This document shows positions 16,351-24,521 of a stretch of DNA of 64,000 nt, piece by piece. Source of the stretch: Janthinobacterium sp. (GTDB taxonomy: Bacteria > Pseudomonadota > Gammaproteobacteria > Burkholderiales > Burkholderiaceae_D); the NCBI RefSeq assembly GCF_009923995.1, contig NZ_RFSK01000001.1, forward strand, positions 124,001 through 188,000. The letters are read 5' to 3'. The notes under the pieces were generated by a model. That model had not been told where the DNA came from. It ran no database searches and saw nothing but the letters and a program-made list of their open reading frames with translations. The number at the start of each line of letters is the position of its first letter. Position 1 is the first letter of the stretch. The translations under genes were made by a program, and so were the position numbers.

Positions 16351-17380
16351 GTCGCCTCCTGATGTGATGTTCCAGCAAGCCCATCGCCTGCTCCAGTTGC
16401 CCGGGCGTATGGTCGGCCCGCAGCAAAAACGTCAATGTCCCCGCCTGCCCCCCCGCTTGCGCCAGCGCCAGCACGCCGGCCGCGCGCAAGCCTTGCTGCA
16501 AGGGGGCACAGCCCGGCAGGCGCTGCACGGGGAAGGCGCCGCCCCGGCAAGCGATGCCGGCCGCCGCCATGCCCGCCCGCCACTGCGCCACCCGCGCTGC
16601 CAGGCTGGCCCGCAAGGCATCGCCATGCCGCGCATTGAGGGCCAGCGCCCGCCGCGCCGCGGCCAGCACGGCCGCCGAAGGCGGGCTGGCATGCACGCGC
16701 GTCTGGCTGTGCGCCGCGAAACGCCGCAGCAGGCTGGCACTGCCCGCCAGCACGGCCAGGGGCACGCCAAAGCCCTTGGCCAGCGAGGCGCCGACGATCA
16801 GCTGCCCGCCCTGCCCGTCCCAGCCGCCACGCAAGCCATGCAGGCGCGCCGAACCGCCTCCCTGCGGCCCCGATACGCCCAGCACCTGCGTATCGTCGAG
16901 CAGCAGATAGCCGCCGCCCTGCGCCGCCAGCGCCGCGTAGGCCGCCAGCGGCAGGGCCTGCTCGCTGCCCGGCACGTAGCCATCGGCCAGAACAAGGGGG
17001 CGCCGCCCCCGCCCGCGCCAGGCGGCCACCAGCTGTCGCAGGGCCGGCACGTCGCCGCTGGGAAACAGGCGCAGGGGCAGGCCCAGCGCCCGCGCCCGCT
17101 CGGCGCCCCAGCGGGCGATGGCGTAGCTGCCGCCATCGATGAGTATCACCAGCGGTTCGGCAGCGAGCATGCCGAACAGGTCCCAGAACAGGTGCAGGGT
17201 CGACGGCAGCACGCAGGCCGCGGCGCAACCCTGCAATGCGGCAAGTTGCGCCGCCAGCGCCTGCGCGCCCGGCGGCTCCTGCAGCGCGGCCGGCTTGCCC
17301 AGGGTCAGGCTGCTCCACGGCGCCAGCTCGGCTGCCGCATGGCGCATGCCCAGGTACAGGGCACTGCTAAAGTCCAGCAT
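16334..17380 (-). CDS. PLP-dependent aminotransferase-fold enzyme, alpha-oxoamine synthase-like
   Basis: The 348-aa product has the fold-type I PLP pattern of 8-amino-7-oxononanoate synthase relatives. The Schiff-base lysine is 202 in VGASLAKGFGVPLAVLAG; the aspartate contacting the pyridine nitrogen is in YLLLDDTQVLGVSG (about 158-170, replacing the usual DEAHSxG); and the C-terminal domain ends in the usual helical repeat. Such enzymes condense an amino acid with an acyl thioester, or act as aminotransferases. The active-site loop is divergent and the protein is shorter than typical synthases, so the reaction is not assured. It is inside the sigma-54 operon, 20 bases after the 712-aa protein gene and overlapping the GIY-YIG gene. 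No biotin genes are nearby. Confidence 0.75.
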   Translation of the reverse strand: MLDFSSALYLGMRHAAAELAPWSSLTLGKPAALQEPPGAQALAAQLAALQGCAAACVLPSTLHLFWDLFGMLAAEPLVILIDGGSYAIARWGAERARALGLPLRLFPSGDVPALRQLVAAWRGRGRRPLVLADGYVPGSEQALPLAAYAALAAQGGGYLLLDDTQVLGVSGPQGGGSARLHGLRGGWDGQGGQLIVGASLAKGFGVPLAVLAGSASLLRRFAAHSQTRVHASPPSAAVLAAARRALALNARHGDALRASLAARVAQWRAGMAAAGIACRGGAFPVQRLPGCAPLQQGLRAAGVLALAQAGGQAGTLTFLLRADHTPGQLEQAMGLLEHHIRRRHERHL

Positions 17381-17400
17381 GCAGGCGCCTCCTCCCCTTG

Positions 17401-19539
17401 CTAGACGCTGCGCAACTGCTGGCTCAGGCGCTGGCGCAGCAGCACCGATGGCATGGTCGATTCGATGGCCGGGTCGCTGCTGTCGATGGACAAATCCACC
17501 CCCGTGGCGGCGCGGTAGCCGTGGATATAGCCCTGCACCTGCGGACGCCAGAAGCGCGCCCAGTTGAACGCCTGCGTCGGTTCGTAGATATCGCTCCAGT
17601 TGCCGTAGCGCACGGACAGCAGCAGCTGTTCGCCGAAGATGGCCAGGTTGCGGAAGTGCATCACGCTCGTGTCCGTCCAGCCTTGCAGTTTCTTCATGGC
17701 ATCAACACGGTCCATCCACGGTTCCGGATACGCCACCATCACGCGCGTGGGCAAGAATTCGCGGAACTCGGGCCGCGCCAGCATCCATTGCTGCATCAGC
17801 ATTTCGATGCGCGCCGTCGACGGCAGGTCGCCGAACTGGTTGTGCGCGCCCTGCGACAGGATCAGGTGGATTTCCTTCAGGGCATTCAGCACGGGAAAGG
17901 CGTCCGCCTTCACGGTCGTGTCGTCGTCCTGCTTGTAAAAGGAGGTGAGCAGGCGCAGCAGATGGTGGAAGGCTTCCAGGAATTTCGAGCGGCTGTCGGC
18001 CGGCCGGAAGTGCTGCACCGCCTTGCCGTCGAGGCGCACGCCGTAATGGTGGTCGTACTCGTAGTTGCGGCGCACCACGGTGAGCCGGTGCTGCTCGTCC
18101 TGTGTATAGCCCCACAGCAAGTTGTTCAGGGGGCGCAGCATGTCGATTTCCGTATTCGACAGGGGATCGAGGCCGCCGCCGGGCGCGCGCAGGTTCTGGA
18201 AGCGCTGCGTGATGGCGTTCATGGTCTGCACCAGCATGCCCTCCTCGTGCCAGTACGACCAGATCAGTTCCAGCAGGCAAGGATTGGCCAGCTTTTCCTG
18301 GATGATGCCAAAACACAGGTCCACCTCGCCTTCCCGGCCGCGCGGTATGCTGATGGGAATGTCGGGCAGCTTGCGGCGGATCACGGCCAGGTAGGGCAAG
18401 GTCTGGAAGCCGTCGACGTTTTCCAGGTAGTCGTTGCGCAGCACGGTTTCCAGGTCGCGCCCCTGGGGAATGTCGCGCCGGTCCAGGTAGGCATTGTCCT
18501 CCGCCGGATTGAAGGCCAGAGGCTGGTTCAGCACGCCGCAATTGACCATCACGAACGCTTCCGTCGCCACTTTCAGCACGCGGTAGGAATCGGAGTCCGA
18601 GAACGGCAGCGCGCGGCGGTGCTTGAGGTGCTGGAACATGTCGGCCTTTTTCACGAAACGCTCCTGCTCGAAACCGCGCACATTGGCCAGGTCGCCGCAA
18701 AACAGGCTGTCCATGAAATGCAGGTAATTCGTAAACGACATGGCCTCGGTACTGTTGCGTATCAGGGTCCACAGGGGCAAGTCCTCGGTCGGCTCCGTTT
18801 CCGTGCGCGTCAGCGAGACGCCCACATTGCCCGAGATGGGCGTGGGCAGGCGCTCTTCCGATTCGTATTCCGCCTCCACGGCCAGCATGGCGTGCGGACT
18901 GAGGCCTTCGGGCACGGGCATGGCGCTGCGCAGTTCCGGGCGCTGGGACAGCATCATCTGGCCCGCGAAGCGGTGCATGCCGGCGCGCCGCACGGGCGCG
19001 CTAAAGGCGTTCGCCGTGCCGCGCACGGGCACCCACGGCGCCGCGGCCAGCACCTGCACCAGGTCGCGCCCGTCGGCCGTCTGGTCGCCGTCAAACGAAA
19101 CGGTGGCGATGGCGCGGTCGCCCACCCTGCCGAACTGGCAGTCGCTGGGATGGCAGTCGGCCGTCTCGAACACCAGCCCCACCTGCGGATTGAGCTGGGG
19201 CTTGAAGCACAGCACGGCGCTGCAGCCGGACTGCACCGTCACGCACTGGGGCGAGGTGGACGGGAAGTTGCCGTACACGCCCACGTAGCTGCCCGTCGCC
19301 AGGTCGGCAAACACGGTGCCGCCATGGGCATCGGTCCAGCGCACGCCCACCAGCATGGCCGGATCGGGGACCCAGTTGACGGCGTTGAAATTGTGGCAAT
19401 CGGCTTCAGCGCCCCGGTACAGGCTGATGGCGGCGTTCGCCACCACCGTCCCGCTGTCCTGCTCGTGCACGGTGACGGCGATGCTGCCGCCCCGGTTTTT
19501 CGGGCCAGCCTGGCCCGCCACCCTGTTCTTGCTGCTCAT
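17401..19539 (-). CDS. 712-aa protein of unknown family with N-terminal beta-sandwich-like domain
   Basis: I do not recognise this family. Residues about 17-130 look like a transthyretin- or carboxypeptidase-regulatory-like beta domain (IAVTVHEQDSGTVVANAAISLYRG, then TDAHGGTVFADLATGSYVGVYG). The remaining 550 residues are mixed helix and sheet with many aromatic and acidic residues, including WSYWHEEGMLVQTMNAITQRF and a YEYDHHYGV segment. There is no signal peptide or transmembrane helix. Many conserved-looking Trp/Tyr residues suggest a folded enzyme or scaffold. It is the largest gene of the sigma-54 operon, 10 bases after the HExxH peptidase gene and 20 bases before the PLP enzyme gene. 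Whether it forms a complex with the paralogs is a guess. Confidence 0.7.
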   Translation of the reverse strand: MSSKNRVAGQAGPKNRGGSIAVTVHEQDSGTVVANAAISLYRGAEADCHNFNAVNWVPDPAMLVGVRWTDAHGGTVFADLATGSYVGVYGNFPSTSPQCVTVQSGCSAVLCFKPQLNPQVGLVFETADCHPSDCQFGRVGDRAIATVSFDGDQTADGRDLVQVLAAAPWVPVRGTANAFSAPVRRAGMHRFAGQMMLSQRPELRSAMPVPEGLSPHAMLAVEAEYESEERLPTPISGNVGVSLTRTETEPTEDLPLWTLIRNSTEAMSFTNYLHFMDSLFCGDLANVRGFEQERFVKKADMFQHLKHRRALPFSDSDSYRVLKVATEAFVMVNCGVLNQPLAFNPAEDNAYLDRRDIPQGRDLETVLRNDYLENVDGFQTLPYLAVIRRKLPDIPISIPRGREGEVDLCFGIIQEKLANPCLLELIWSYWHEEGMLVQTMNAITQRFQNLRAPGGGLDPLSNTEIDMLRPLNNLLWGYTQDEQHRLTVVRRNYEYDHHYGVRLDGKAVQHFRPADSRSKFLEAFHHLLRLLTSFYKQDDDTTVKADAFPVLNALKEIHLILSQGAHNQFGDLPSTARIEMLMQQWMLARPEFREFLPTRVMVAYPEPWMDRVDAMKKLQGWTDTSVMHFRNLAIFGEQLLLSVRYGNWSDIYEPTQAFNWARFWRPQVQGYIHGYRAATGVDLSIDSSDPAIESTMPSVLLRQRLSQQLRSV

Positions 19540-19549
19540 GTCACTCTCC

Positions 19550-20905
19550 TCAATGGATAATCAAACGCGATGCCAGGGACGGCAGGCTCCTGCCGGGCTG
19601 GCGGCCATGCCGCACGACATCGGCGCACAGTTCGGACGTGTCCAGGGTGCTGCGCAAGGCCCAGTGGCTCAGCAAGCGTCCCAGCAGCTCGCTCTCGTCT
19701 TCCGGACTCAGGGTGCCGCTGGCGCGCGCCTGGCCCAGCACGGCAAACACGAGGGTCGGCGTGGCCTGGTACATCTGGCCAGGCGCCAGGCTCCAGCTGC
19801 GGAACAGCTGCGCCAGCATGGCCGGCTGGCGCGCCTGCACGGCCATGGCCTCGGCCAGCGAGCCGCCGCGCAAGGCGGGCGGGCGGTGCTGCACCAGCAA
19901 GCCCACGAGGGCGGCCATGCTGGCCTGCAGCTGCGCCAGCAGCTTCTGCTGGGCTGGCGGCAAGCCAGCCGGCGGGTAGTACGACAGCCACAGCTGTTCC
20001 AGGCGGCGCCACTGCGGGTGCGGATACAGGGCCTGCCCCATGGCGCAGCTGAGGCGCACGCGCAGCCACGGCACGGGATGGGGATCGTCCGCGTTGAGGC
20101 GGAAGACAAACACGCGCGGCAGGCTGACGACACCCATCAGGCCCAGGGTGGCCGCCACCCCCACCCGCGCCAGCGACCAGTAGTCGGCGACGATCTCGGA
20201 TATCCACCGCTCCCACAGCTGCCACACGTGCACGGCGCCGCTGCCGCCGTGCTGCATGGCTTGCAGCACGGGCCGCAGCGAGGCCACCAGGTCCAGCAGC
20301 GCCGCGCCCTGGTGGCCCACCTCGTGCACCAGCGAGGAAGCGATGCCGCTGCCGATCATGCGCTCGCGCGGCAGGCGGATGATGGCGACGGGATTGTCGC
20401 CGCCGCCCGGCAGGCGCGTGCGCGCGCGGCGGATGGCCGCGCCCGGCCCCCGGTCCAGGTAGCAGATCACGGGCGGCGCCTGGTAGACCTCGCCGGGCAG
20501 CGCCAGCGCGTCGGCGGCAACGATGTCGAGGCCGGCCAGCCACACGCCCGTCTTGTGCTCGCTGCGCTGCGTGATGACCTCGTTGAACAGGTCGAACTGG
20601 GTCAGGGCGGCGTTGAATTTCAGGCGCAGGAAGGTAAACCGGCGCTGCGCCTCGGCGGCCGTGGCCATGCTGGCGCCGTCGGCCGCCTCGCGCCGCAGCC
20701 ACGACTGGAAGTGCGCCACCATGCGCCGCAGCTCGCGCCGGCCCTGCACCAGCTGGCTTTCGATGGCCGACTGGGCGCTGGGCATCAGGGCGGCCGCCAG
20801 CACCGTCGGCTCGATCAGCGCGAACGGTTCCAGCCGCGCCAGCCGCGTCAGCAGCGAGCGCGCCTCCTGCGCCAGCATCCAGGCCGCGTAAGCGCCGATG
20901 GCCAT
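19550..20905 (-). CDS. Putative zinc metallopeptidase (HExxH)
   Basis: The 451-aa protein carries HEVGH at 194-198 in SSLVHEVGHQGAALLDL, and an acidic SEIVAD segment 39 residues later (Glu 237) that could supply the third zinc ligand as in gluzincins. The rest is mainly helical, with hydrophobic stretches (for example GVAATLGLMGVVSLP) but no clear signal peptide. Function as a peptidase is inferred from the motif alone. The ATG at 20905 is chosen because it lies four bases after the stop of the preceding gene; longer upstream extension in this frame is antisense-quality Arg/Pro-rich sequence. In the operon it follows paralog 2 directly, so it could process the paralogs or another partner. Confidence 0.72.
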   Translation of the reverse strand: MAIGAYAAWMLAQEARSLLTRLARLEPFALIEPTVLAAALMPSAQSAIESQLVQGRRELRRMVAHFQSWLRREAADGASMATAAEAQRRFTFLRLKFNAALTQFDLFNEVITQRSEHKTGVWLAGLDIVAADALALPGEVYQAPPVICYLDRGPGAAIRRARTRLPGGGDNPVAIIRLPRERMIGSGIASSLVHEVGHQGAALLDLVASLRPVLQAMQHGGSGAVHVWQLWERWISEIVADYWSLARVGVAATLGLMGVVSLPRVFVFRLNADDPHPVPWLRVRLSCAMGQALYPHPQWRRLEQLWLSYYPPAGLPPAQQKLLAQLQASMAALVGLLVQHRPPALRGGSLAEAMAVQARQPAMLAQLFRSWSLAPGQMYQATPTLVFAVLGQARASGTLSPEDESELLGRLLSHWALRSTLDTSELCADVVRHGRQPGRSLPSLASRLIIH

Positions 20906-20909
20906 GATG

Positions 20910-21635
20910 TCAGACGCCGTACAGGACGATCTTGTGGCCCTGGCGCGCCCAGCGGCCGCTGGACGGGCGCATGCCCGATGCGGGGCGCGCACCGGCCGGG
21001 GCCATGGCACCCGCGCCGCTGCCGCTGCCGTTCTGCGTCGCCACCTGGCCGCCCGGACGGCCCAGCAGGCCGGGCGCGAACTGGCGCGCCGCCGCGCTGG
21101 CCGCCGCCTGGGCGATGGCACGCGGGTCGCCATTGCCGCGCGCCTGGGCGGCGCGGTTGACCGTGTCGGCGGCCAGGCGCACGAACTGCCGGGCGCCCTC
21201 GAATTCGCGGTCTTCATTCGATGACGCTTCCGCTTCCAGGCCCAGCGCATTGCCGGCCGCCGAGGCCAGGCCGCTGCCGATCTTGGCGCCCAGGGGACCG
21301 CCGAAATAGCCCCCGATGGCGCCGCCGGCCAGGGGAATGGCCTTCTTCGCCACGCCCTTGAGCACGCCCCCGATGGCTTGCCCCACGGGCGACTTGATGA
21401 TGCTGCCCGCCACCGAAGCCGCCTTGCGCAGGAAATTGCCGAGAAACTGCTCCAGTTCCGCTTCATTGCTGACCGACAGCAGTTCATTGGCCAGCTCCAT
21501 TTCCTCGGCCTCGGAAAACATGGCGTTCGAGCCGCCCTCGCCGCTCCACTCCCCTTGGCCGAATTCGAACTGTTCCGCTTCAAAACCCGACATCTCCTGC
21601 CCGTATTCCAGGGTCGTACGATCTATGTCATGCAT
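20910..21635 (-). CDS. Operon paralog 2: acidic N-terminus, glycine-zipper, GRW C-terminus
   Basis: This 241-aa protein is a paralog of 14872-15522. It begins with an acidic aromatic stretch (FEAEQFEFGQGEWSGEG), then EEMELANELLSV and LEQFLGN, then a long glycine zipper (PLAGGAIGGYFGGPLG, GSGLASAAGNALG), the helix DREFEGARQFVRLA, a Gly/Ala/Ser linker, and the C-terminal SSGRWARQGHKIVLYGV. The GxxxG spacing suggests membrane packing or oligomer formation. No Sec signal is present. A good ribosome site GAGGAG precedes ATG 21635. The family is not one I can name. It could be a secreted structural protein, a pore-forming protein or a carrier. Confidence 0.75.
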   Translation of the reverse strand: MHDIDRTTLEYGQEMSGFEAEQFEFGQGEWSGEGGSNAMFSEAEEMELANELLSVSNEAELEQFLGNFLRKAASVAGSIIKSPVGQAIGGVLKGVAKKAIPLAGGAIGGYFGGPLGAKIGSGLASAAGNALGLEAEASSNEDREFEGARQFVRLAADTVNRAAQARGNGDPRAIAQAAASAAARQFAPGLLGRPGGQVATQNGSGSGAGAMAPAGARPASGMRPSSGRWARQGHKIVLYGV

Positions 21636-21718
21636 GATGAGCTCCTCAAAGTGACACCTCGGTTGACATCTCCAATAGACACCCCACTATCACCGCCGCG
21701 CCGCACGGCGCCCTCCCC

Positions 21719-22294
21719 CTAGCAGTCGGGCACGACGATGTGCCCCCCTTCGCGGCGCCAGCGGCCGCCGTCCGGCGGCGGCATCCGCGCCGCCTGCCTC
21801 AGCAGGCCCGGCGCCAGGGTGCGCGCCGCGCGCAGCAGGGCCGTGTCCACCTGCGCCTTCGGCGCGCGCGCGTCCAGGCCGCCCGCGGCGCCGTTCTGCG
21901 CCAGCTCCGCATGGACGGCATCGATCAGGTGCACGAAGTGGCGCGCCAGCTCGAATTCCTGGTCTTCCGGACTCAACCCTTCCAGTTCCATGCCGAAGAT
22001 GCGCGCCGCGCCCTGACGCCGTGCCTGCGCCCCGTCCCCATGCAGGGGCAGCAGGGGCGCCAGTGCCCGGTTCAGCAGCTGGCGCAGCGGCAGTTCCAGC
22101 GGCGTGCCGCGCAGCTGCCGCCCGGCCGCCGTGGCCGCCAGCTGGCGCCCGAGAAACGCATCGAAGCGGGCCGGCGCCGGCACTTCCAGCAGCTGCGCCG
22201 CCAGCGCCAGTTCATCCTCCTGCTGCAGCGGCAGGGTGCCCGGTCCTTCGGGCAATTCCATTTCGGGACGATAGGCAAGCAGGCGACTGGTCAT
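21719..22294 (-). CDS. Operon paralog 3: first gene of the sigma-54 operon
   Basis: The 191-aa product shares the layout of paralogs 1 and 2: EDELALAAQLLEV then FDAFLG near the N-terminus, a helix DQEFELARHFVHLI, TLAPGLLRQA, and the end GGRWRREGGHIVV. Unlike the other two, the middle has a Leu/Arg-rich helical region instead of a glycine zipper, so it may be a soluble partner. The ATG at 22294 is preferred to the longer upstream frame (to 22450) because the -24/-12 promoter at 22341-22357 lies between them. As first gene it would be the most strongly expressed. The 83-base gap to the next gene is the largest in the operon. Confidence 0.72.
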   Translation of the reverse strand: MTSRLLAYRPEMELPEGPGTLPLQQEDELALAAQLLEVPAPARFDAFLGRQLAATAAGRQLRGTPLELPLRQLLNRALAPLLPLHGDGAQARRQGAARIFGMELEGLSPEDQEFELARHFVHLIDAVHAELAQNGAAGGLDARAPKAQVDTALLRAARTLAPGLLRQAARMPPPDGGRWRREGGHIVVPDC

Positions 22295-22340
22295 GGCAGG
22301 CTCCGGCAAAAGGAAGGCACGCGGCCCATGCCCTGCTATC

Positions 22341-22357
22341 GCAAGGGCCGTGCCAGC
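22341..22357 (-). promoter_or_regulatory. Sigma-54 (-24/-12) promoter of the paralog operon
   Basis: On the minus strand the sequence reads CTGGCACGGCCCTTGCG, matching the YTGGCACGRNNNTTGCW consensus at every defined position except the last. The GG and GC dinucleotides have the required spacing. Transcription would begin near 22330, about 36 bases before ATG 22294. The neighbouring regulator gene at 12712 encodes a protein with the GAFTGA loop needed to activate such a promoter. Confidence 0.8.
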
Positions 22358-22706
22358 GCAGGACAGGGAGAAGCCGCCATCGGGAGGCGAACGGCGTTTC
22401 GCCGATGGCGTAAAAACCATGGTTTCCGGCGAAGCGAATTTCGTTGTCAAGATGAGCTTTCCAACAAGCTTAATTGGCGGGAATGATTACGTCGCCAATC
22501 CGCCACACTGGCCGCTTGCGGCAAAAAATATTTTTCATTTGCAAAATAAAAAGTTCCCGCTACGTCGCGAAAAATACCGCCAATGTCACGGCAACGCCGG
22601 GCAAATGAAAAGGTGGGCAAGATGCAAATATCGAATCGCAAACGAAATTTCAGCAGGCAAGCTCTACAATTACCGGGCCAGAATTTGATTGCCTGAGAGA
22701 AACTAA
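22358..22706. other. Intergenic region, AT-rich in its right half
   Basis: The left part extends the upstream region of the sigma-54 operon and would hold activator sites if any exist. From about 22430 the sequence turns AT-rich (several A and T runs near 22525-22560), consistent with promoter sequence for the DUF1800 gene. No gene or clear sigma-70 hexamer pair could be supported. Confidence 0.5.
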
Positions 22707-24512
22707 ATGACCCACCCAATTTTGCGTCGCGTGCTGGCCCTGGCACTGACCGCCTTGCTGTCCGCCTGCGGCGGCGGCGGCGACAGCCAGAGCAGCACCA
22801 GCCTGAAACCGGACACCCCTGCCGTGCCGCCAACCACCGTCGCGCCCGGCGATCCCGGCACGCCCGTCACCCCGCCTGGCACCACGCCCGGCGATACCAT
22901 TCCGCCGCCGCCCCTGACCACGCCGCCCGTCGCGCAAGCCGTCACCTTCACGCGCCAGGAAGCGTCGCGCTTCCTGGGCCGGGCCACCTTCGGCCCCAAC
23001 ATGGCCGCCATCGATGCCCTGGCGGCCAGCGACAGCGATGCGTGGTTCAAGGCCCAGTTTTCCAAGCCGCAAACCTTGCACCGAAAATATATCGACGCCA
23101 AATACCCTACGGCGCCGGGCAAGGCCGTGCCCACGGATTTTTACGAGTCGTTCTGGCAGCAGGCCGTGCGCGGCGACGACCAGCTGCGCCAGCGCGTGGC
23201 CTTTGCCCTGTCCGAGATTTTCGTCGTCTCCACGCAAAATGAAGCCGTGTGGCCGCTGACGCGGGGCGTCGCCAGCTATTACGATACGCTGGGGCAACAT
23301 GCATTCGGCAACTTCCGCACCCTGCTGCAAGCCGTGGCGACCCATCCGATGATGGGCCTGTACCTGTCGCACCTGCGCAACCAGAAGGAATCGGCGACGC
23401 GCACGCCCGACGAGAATTTCGCCCGCGAAGTCATGCAGCTGTTCACCATCGGCCTGTACCAGCTGAACGGGGATGGCTCGCTGAAGCTGTCCGGCGGCAA
23501 ACCCATCGACACCTATACGCGCGACGACGTGAGCGGCCTGGCGAAGGTATTCACGGGCTGGAGCTGGGCCGGCCCGGACCAGGGCGCCAACCGCTTCAAC
23601 GGCGGCGTGGCCGACCCGGACCGCGACTGGAAGCCGATGCAGAACTATGCGGCGTTTCACTCCACCAGCGAAAAACGCTTTCTCGGCGTCAGCACCGCCG
23701 GCACGGCGGGCGGCGAAGCGGACATGGCGCTGGCCCTCGACACCCTGTTCAACCACCCGAACGCGGGACCGTTCTTCGGCCGCCAGCTGATCCAGCGCCT
23801 CGTCACCAGCAATCCCAGCCCGGCCTACGTGGGCCGGGTGGCCGCCGCCTTCGCCGACAATGGCTCGGGCGTGCGGGGCGACATGCAGGCCGTGATCCGC
23901 GCCGTGCTGCTGGACCGCGAAGCGCTGGCGCCCGCGGGCACCAGCTTGCGCACGGGCAAATTGCGCGAACCGCTGGTGCGCCTGGCCAACTGGATGCGCG
24001 CCTTCGACGCCAAGGATGCCGCTTTGCAGTACCGCATCTATTACCTGAGCGATCCCCTCGCGGGCCTGGGCCAGAGTCCCATGAATGCCCCGTCCGTGTT
24101 CAATTACTTCCGCCCTTCCTACGTGCCGCCCAATTCGGCGCTGGCGACGGCAGGACTGGTGGCGCCGGAAATGCAGATCACGTCGGAGCCGTCCGTCACG
24201 GGCTACCTGAATTTCATGCAGGATGCCATCAGCGGCGGCGTGGCGGAAGAGCGCGCCGTACGCGCCGACTACACGCCGGAACTGGCCCTGGCGGACCAGT
24301 CCGGCGCCCTGCTGGACCGCATCAACTTGCTGTTACTGGGCGGCAACATGTCGTCCCGGCTGCGCGGCCAGATCCTGGCCGCCGTCGACAGCATACCCAT
24401 CCCTGCCGCCACGGCCGGCAATGCCGCCCAGGTGAACACGATGAAGACTTACCGCGTCCACCTGGCCATCCTGCTGGCCATGGCCTCGCCTGAATACCTG
24501 GTTCAAAAATAA
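22707..24512 (+). CDS. DUF1800 family lipoprotein
   Basis: The 601-aa protein has a lipoprotein signal with lipobox LSAC (cysteine at about 21) followed by four glycines and a Pro/Thr-rich spacer up to about residue 75. The rest matches DUF1800: RFLGRATFGPN at the start, QLRQRVAFALSEIFVVS, the FAREVMQLFTIGLYQLN block, and the NAPSVFNYFRPSYVP segment near the end. DUF1800 proteins are secreted or surface-attached and nearly always paired with a DUF1501 protein, as here. Their biochemical role is not established. The downstream DUF1501 gene starts nine bases after the stop, so they form one operon. Confidence 0.92.
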   Translation: MTHPILRRVLALALTALLSACGGGGDSQSSTSLKPDTPAVPPTTVAPGDPGTPVTPPGTTPGDTIPPPPLTTPPVAQAVTFTRQEASRFLGRATFGPNMAAIDALAASDSDAWFKAQFSKPQTLHRKYIDAKYPTAPGKAVPTDFYESFWQQAVRGDDQLRQRVAFALSEIFVVSTQNEAVWPLTRGVASYYDTLGQHAFGNFRTLLQAVATHPMMGLYLSHLRNQKESATRTPDENFAREVMQLFTIGLYQLNGDGSLKLSGGKPIDTYTRDDVSGLAKVFTGWSWAGPDQGANRFNGGVADPDRDWKPMQNYAAFHSTSEKRFLGVSTAGTAGGEADMALALDTLFNHPNAGPFFGRQLIQRLVTSNPSPAYVGRVAAAFADNGSGVRGDMQAVIRAVLLDREALAPAGTSLRTGKLREPLVRLANWMRAFDAKDAALQYRIYYLSDPLAGLGQSPMNAPSVFNYFRPSYVPPNSALATAGLVAPEMQITSEPSVTGYLNFMQDAISGGVAEERAVRADYTPELALADQSGALLDRINLLLLGGNMSSRLRGQILAAVDSIPIPAATAGNAAQVNTMKTYRVHLAILLAMASPEYLVQK

Positions 24513-24521
24513 GGAAGCCGC

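Noticed and set aside
21636..21718. Second sigma-54 promoter before paralog 2
   Set aside because: No TGGC...TTGC pair was found in the gap; only a small GC hairpin and TGTC words are present.
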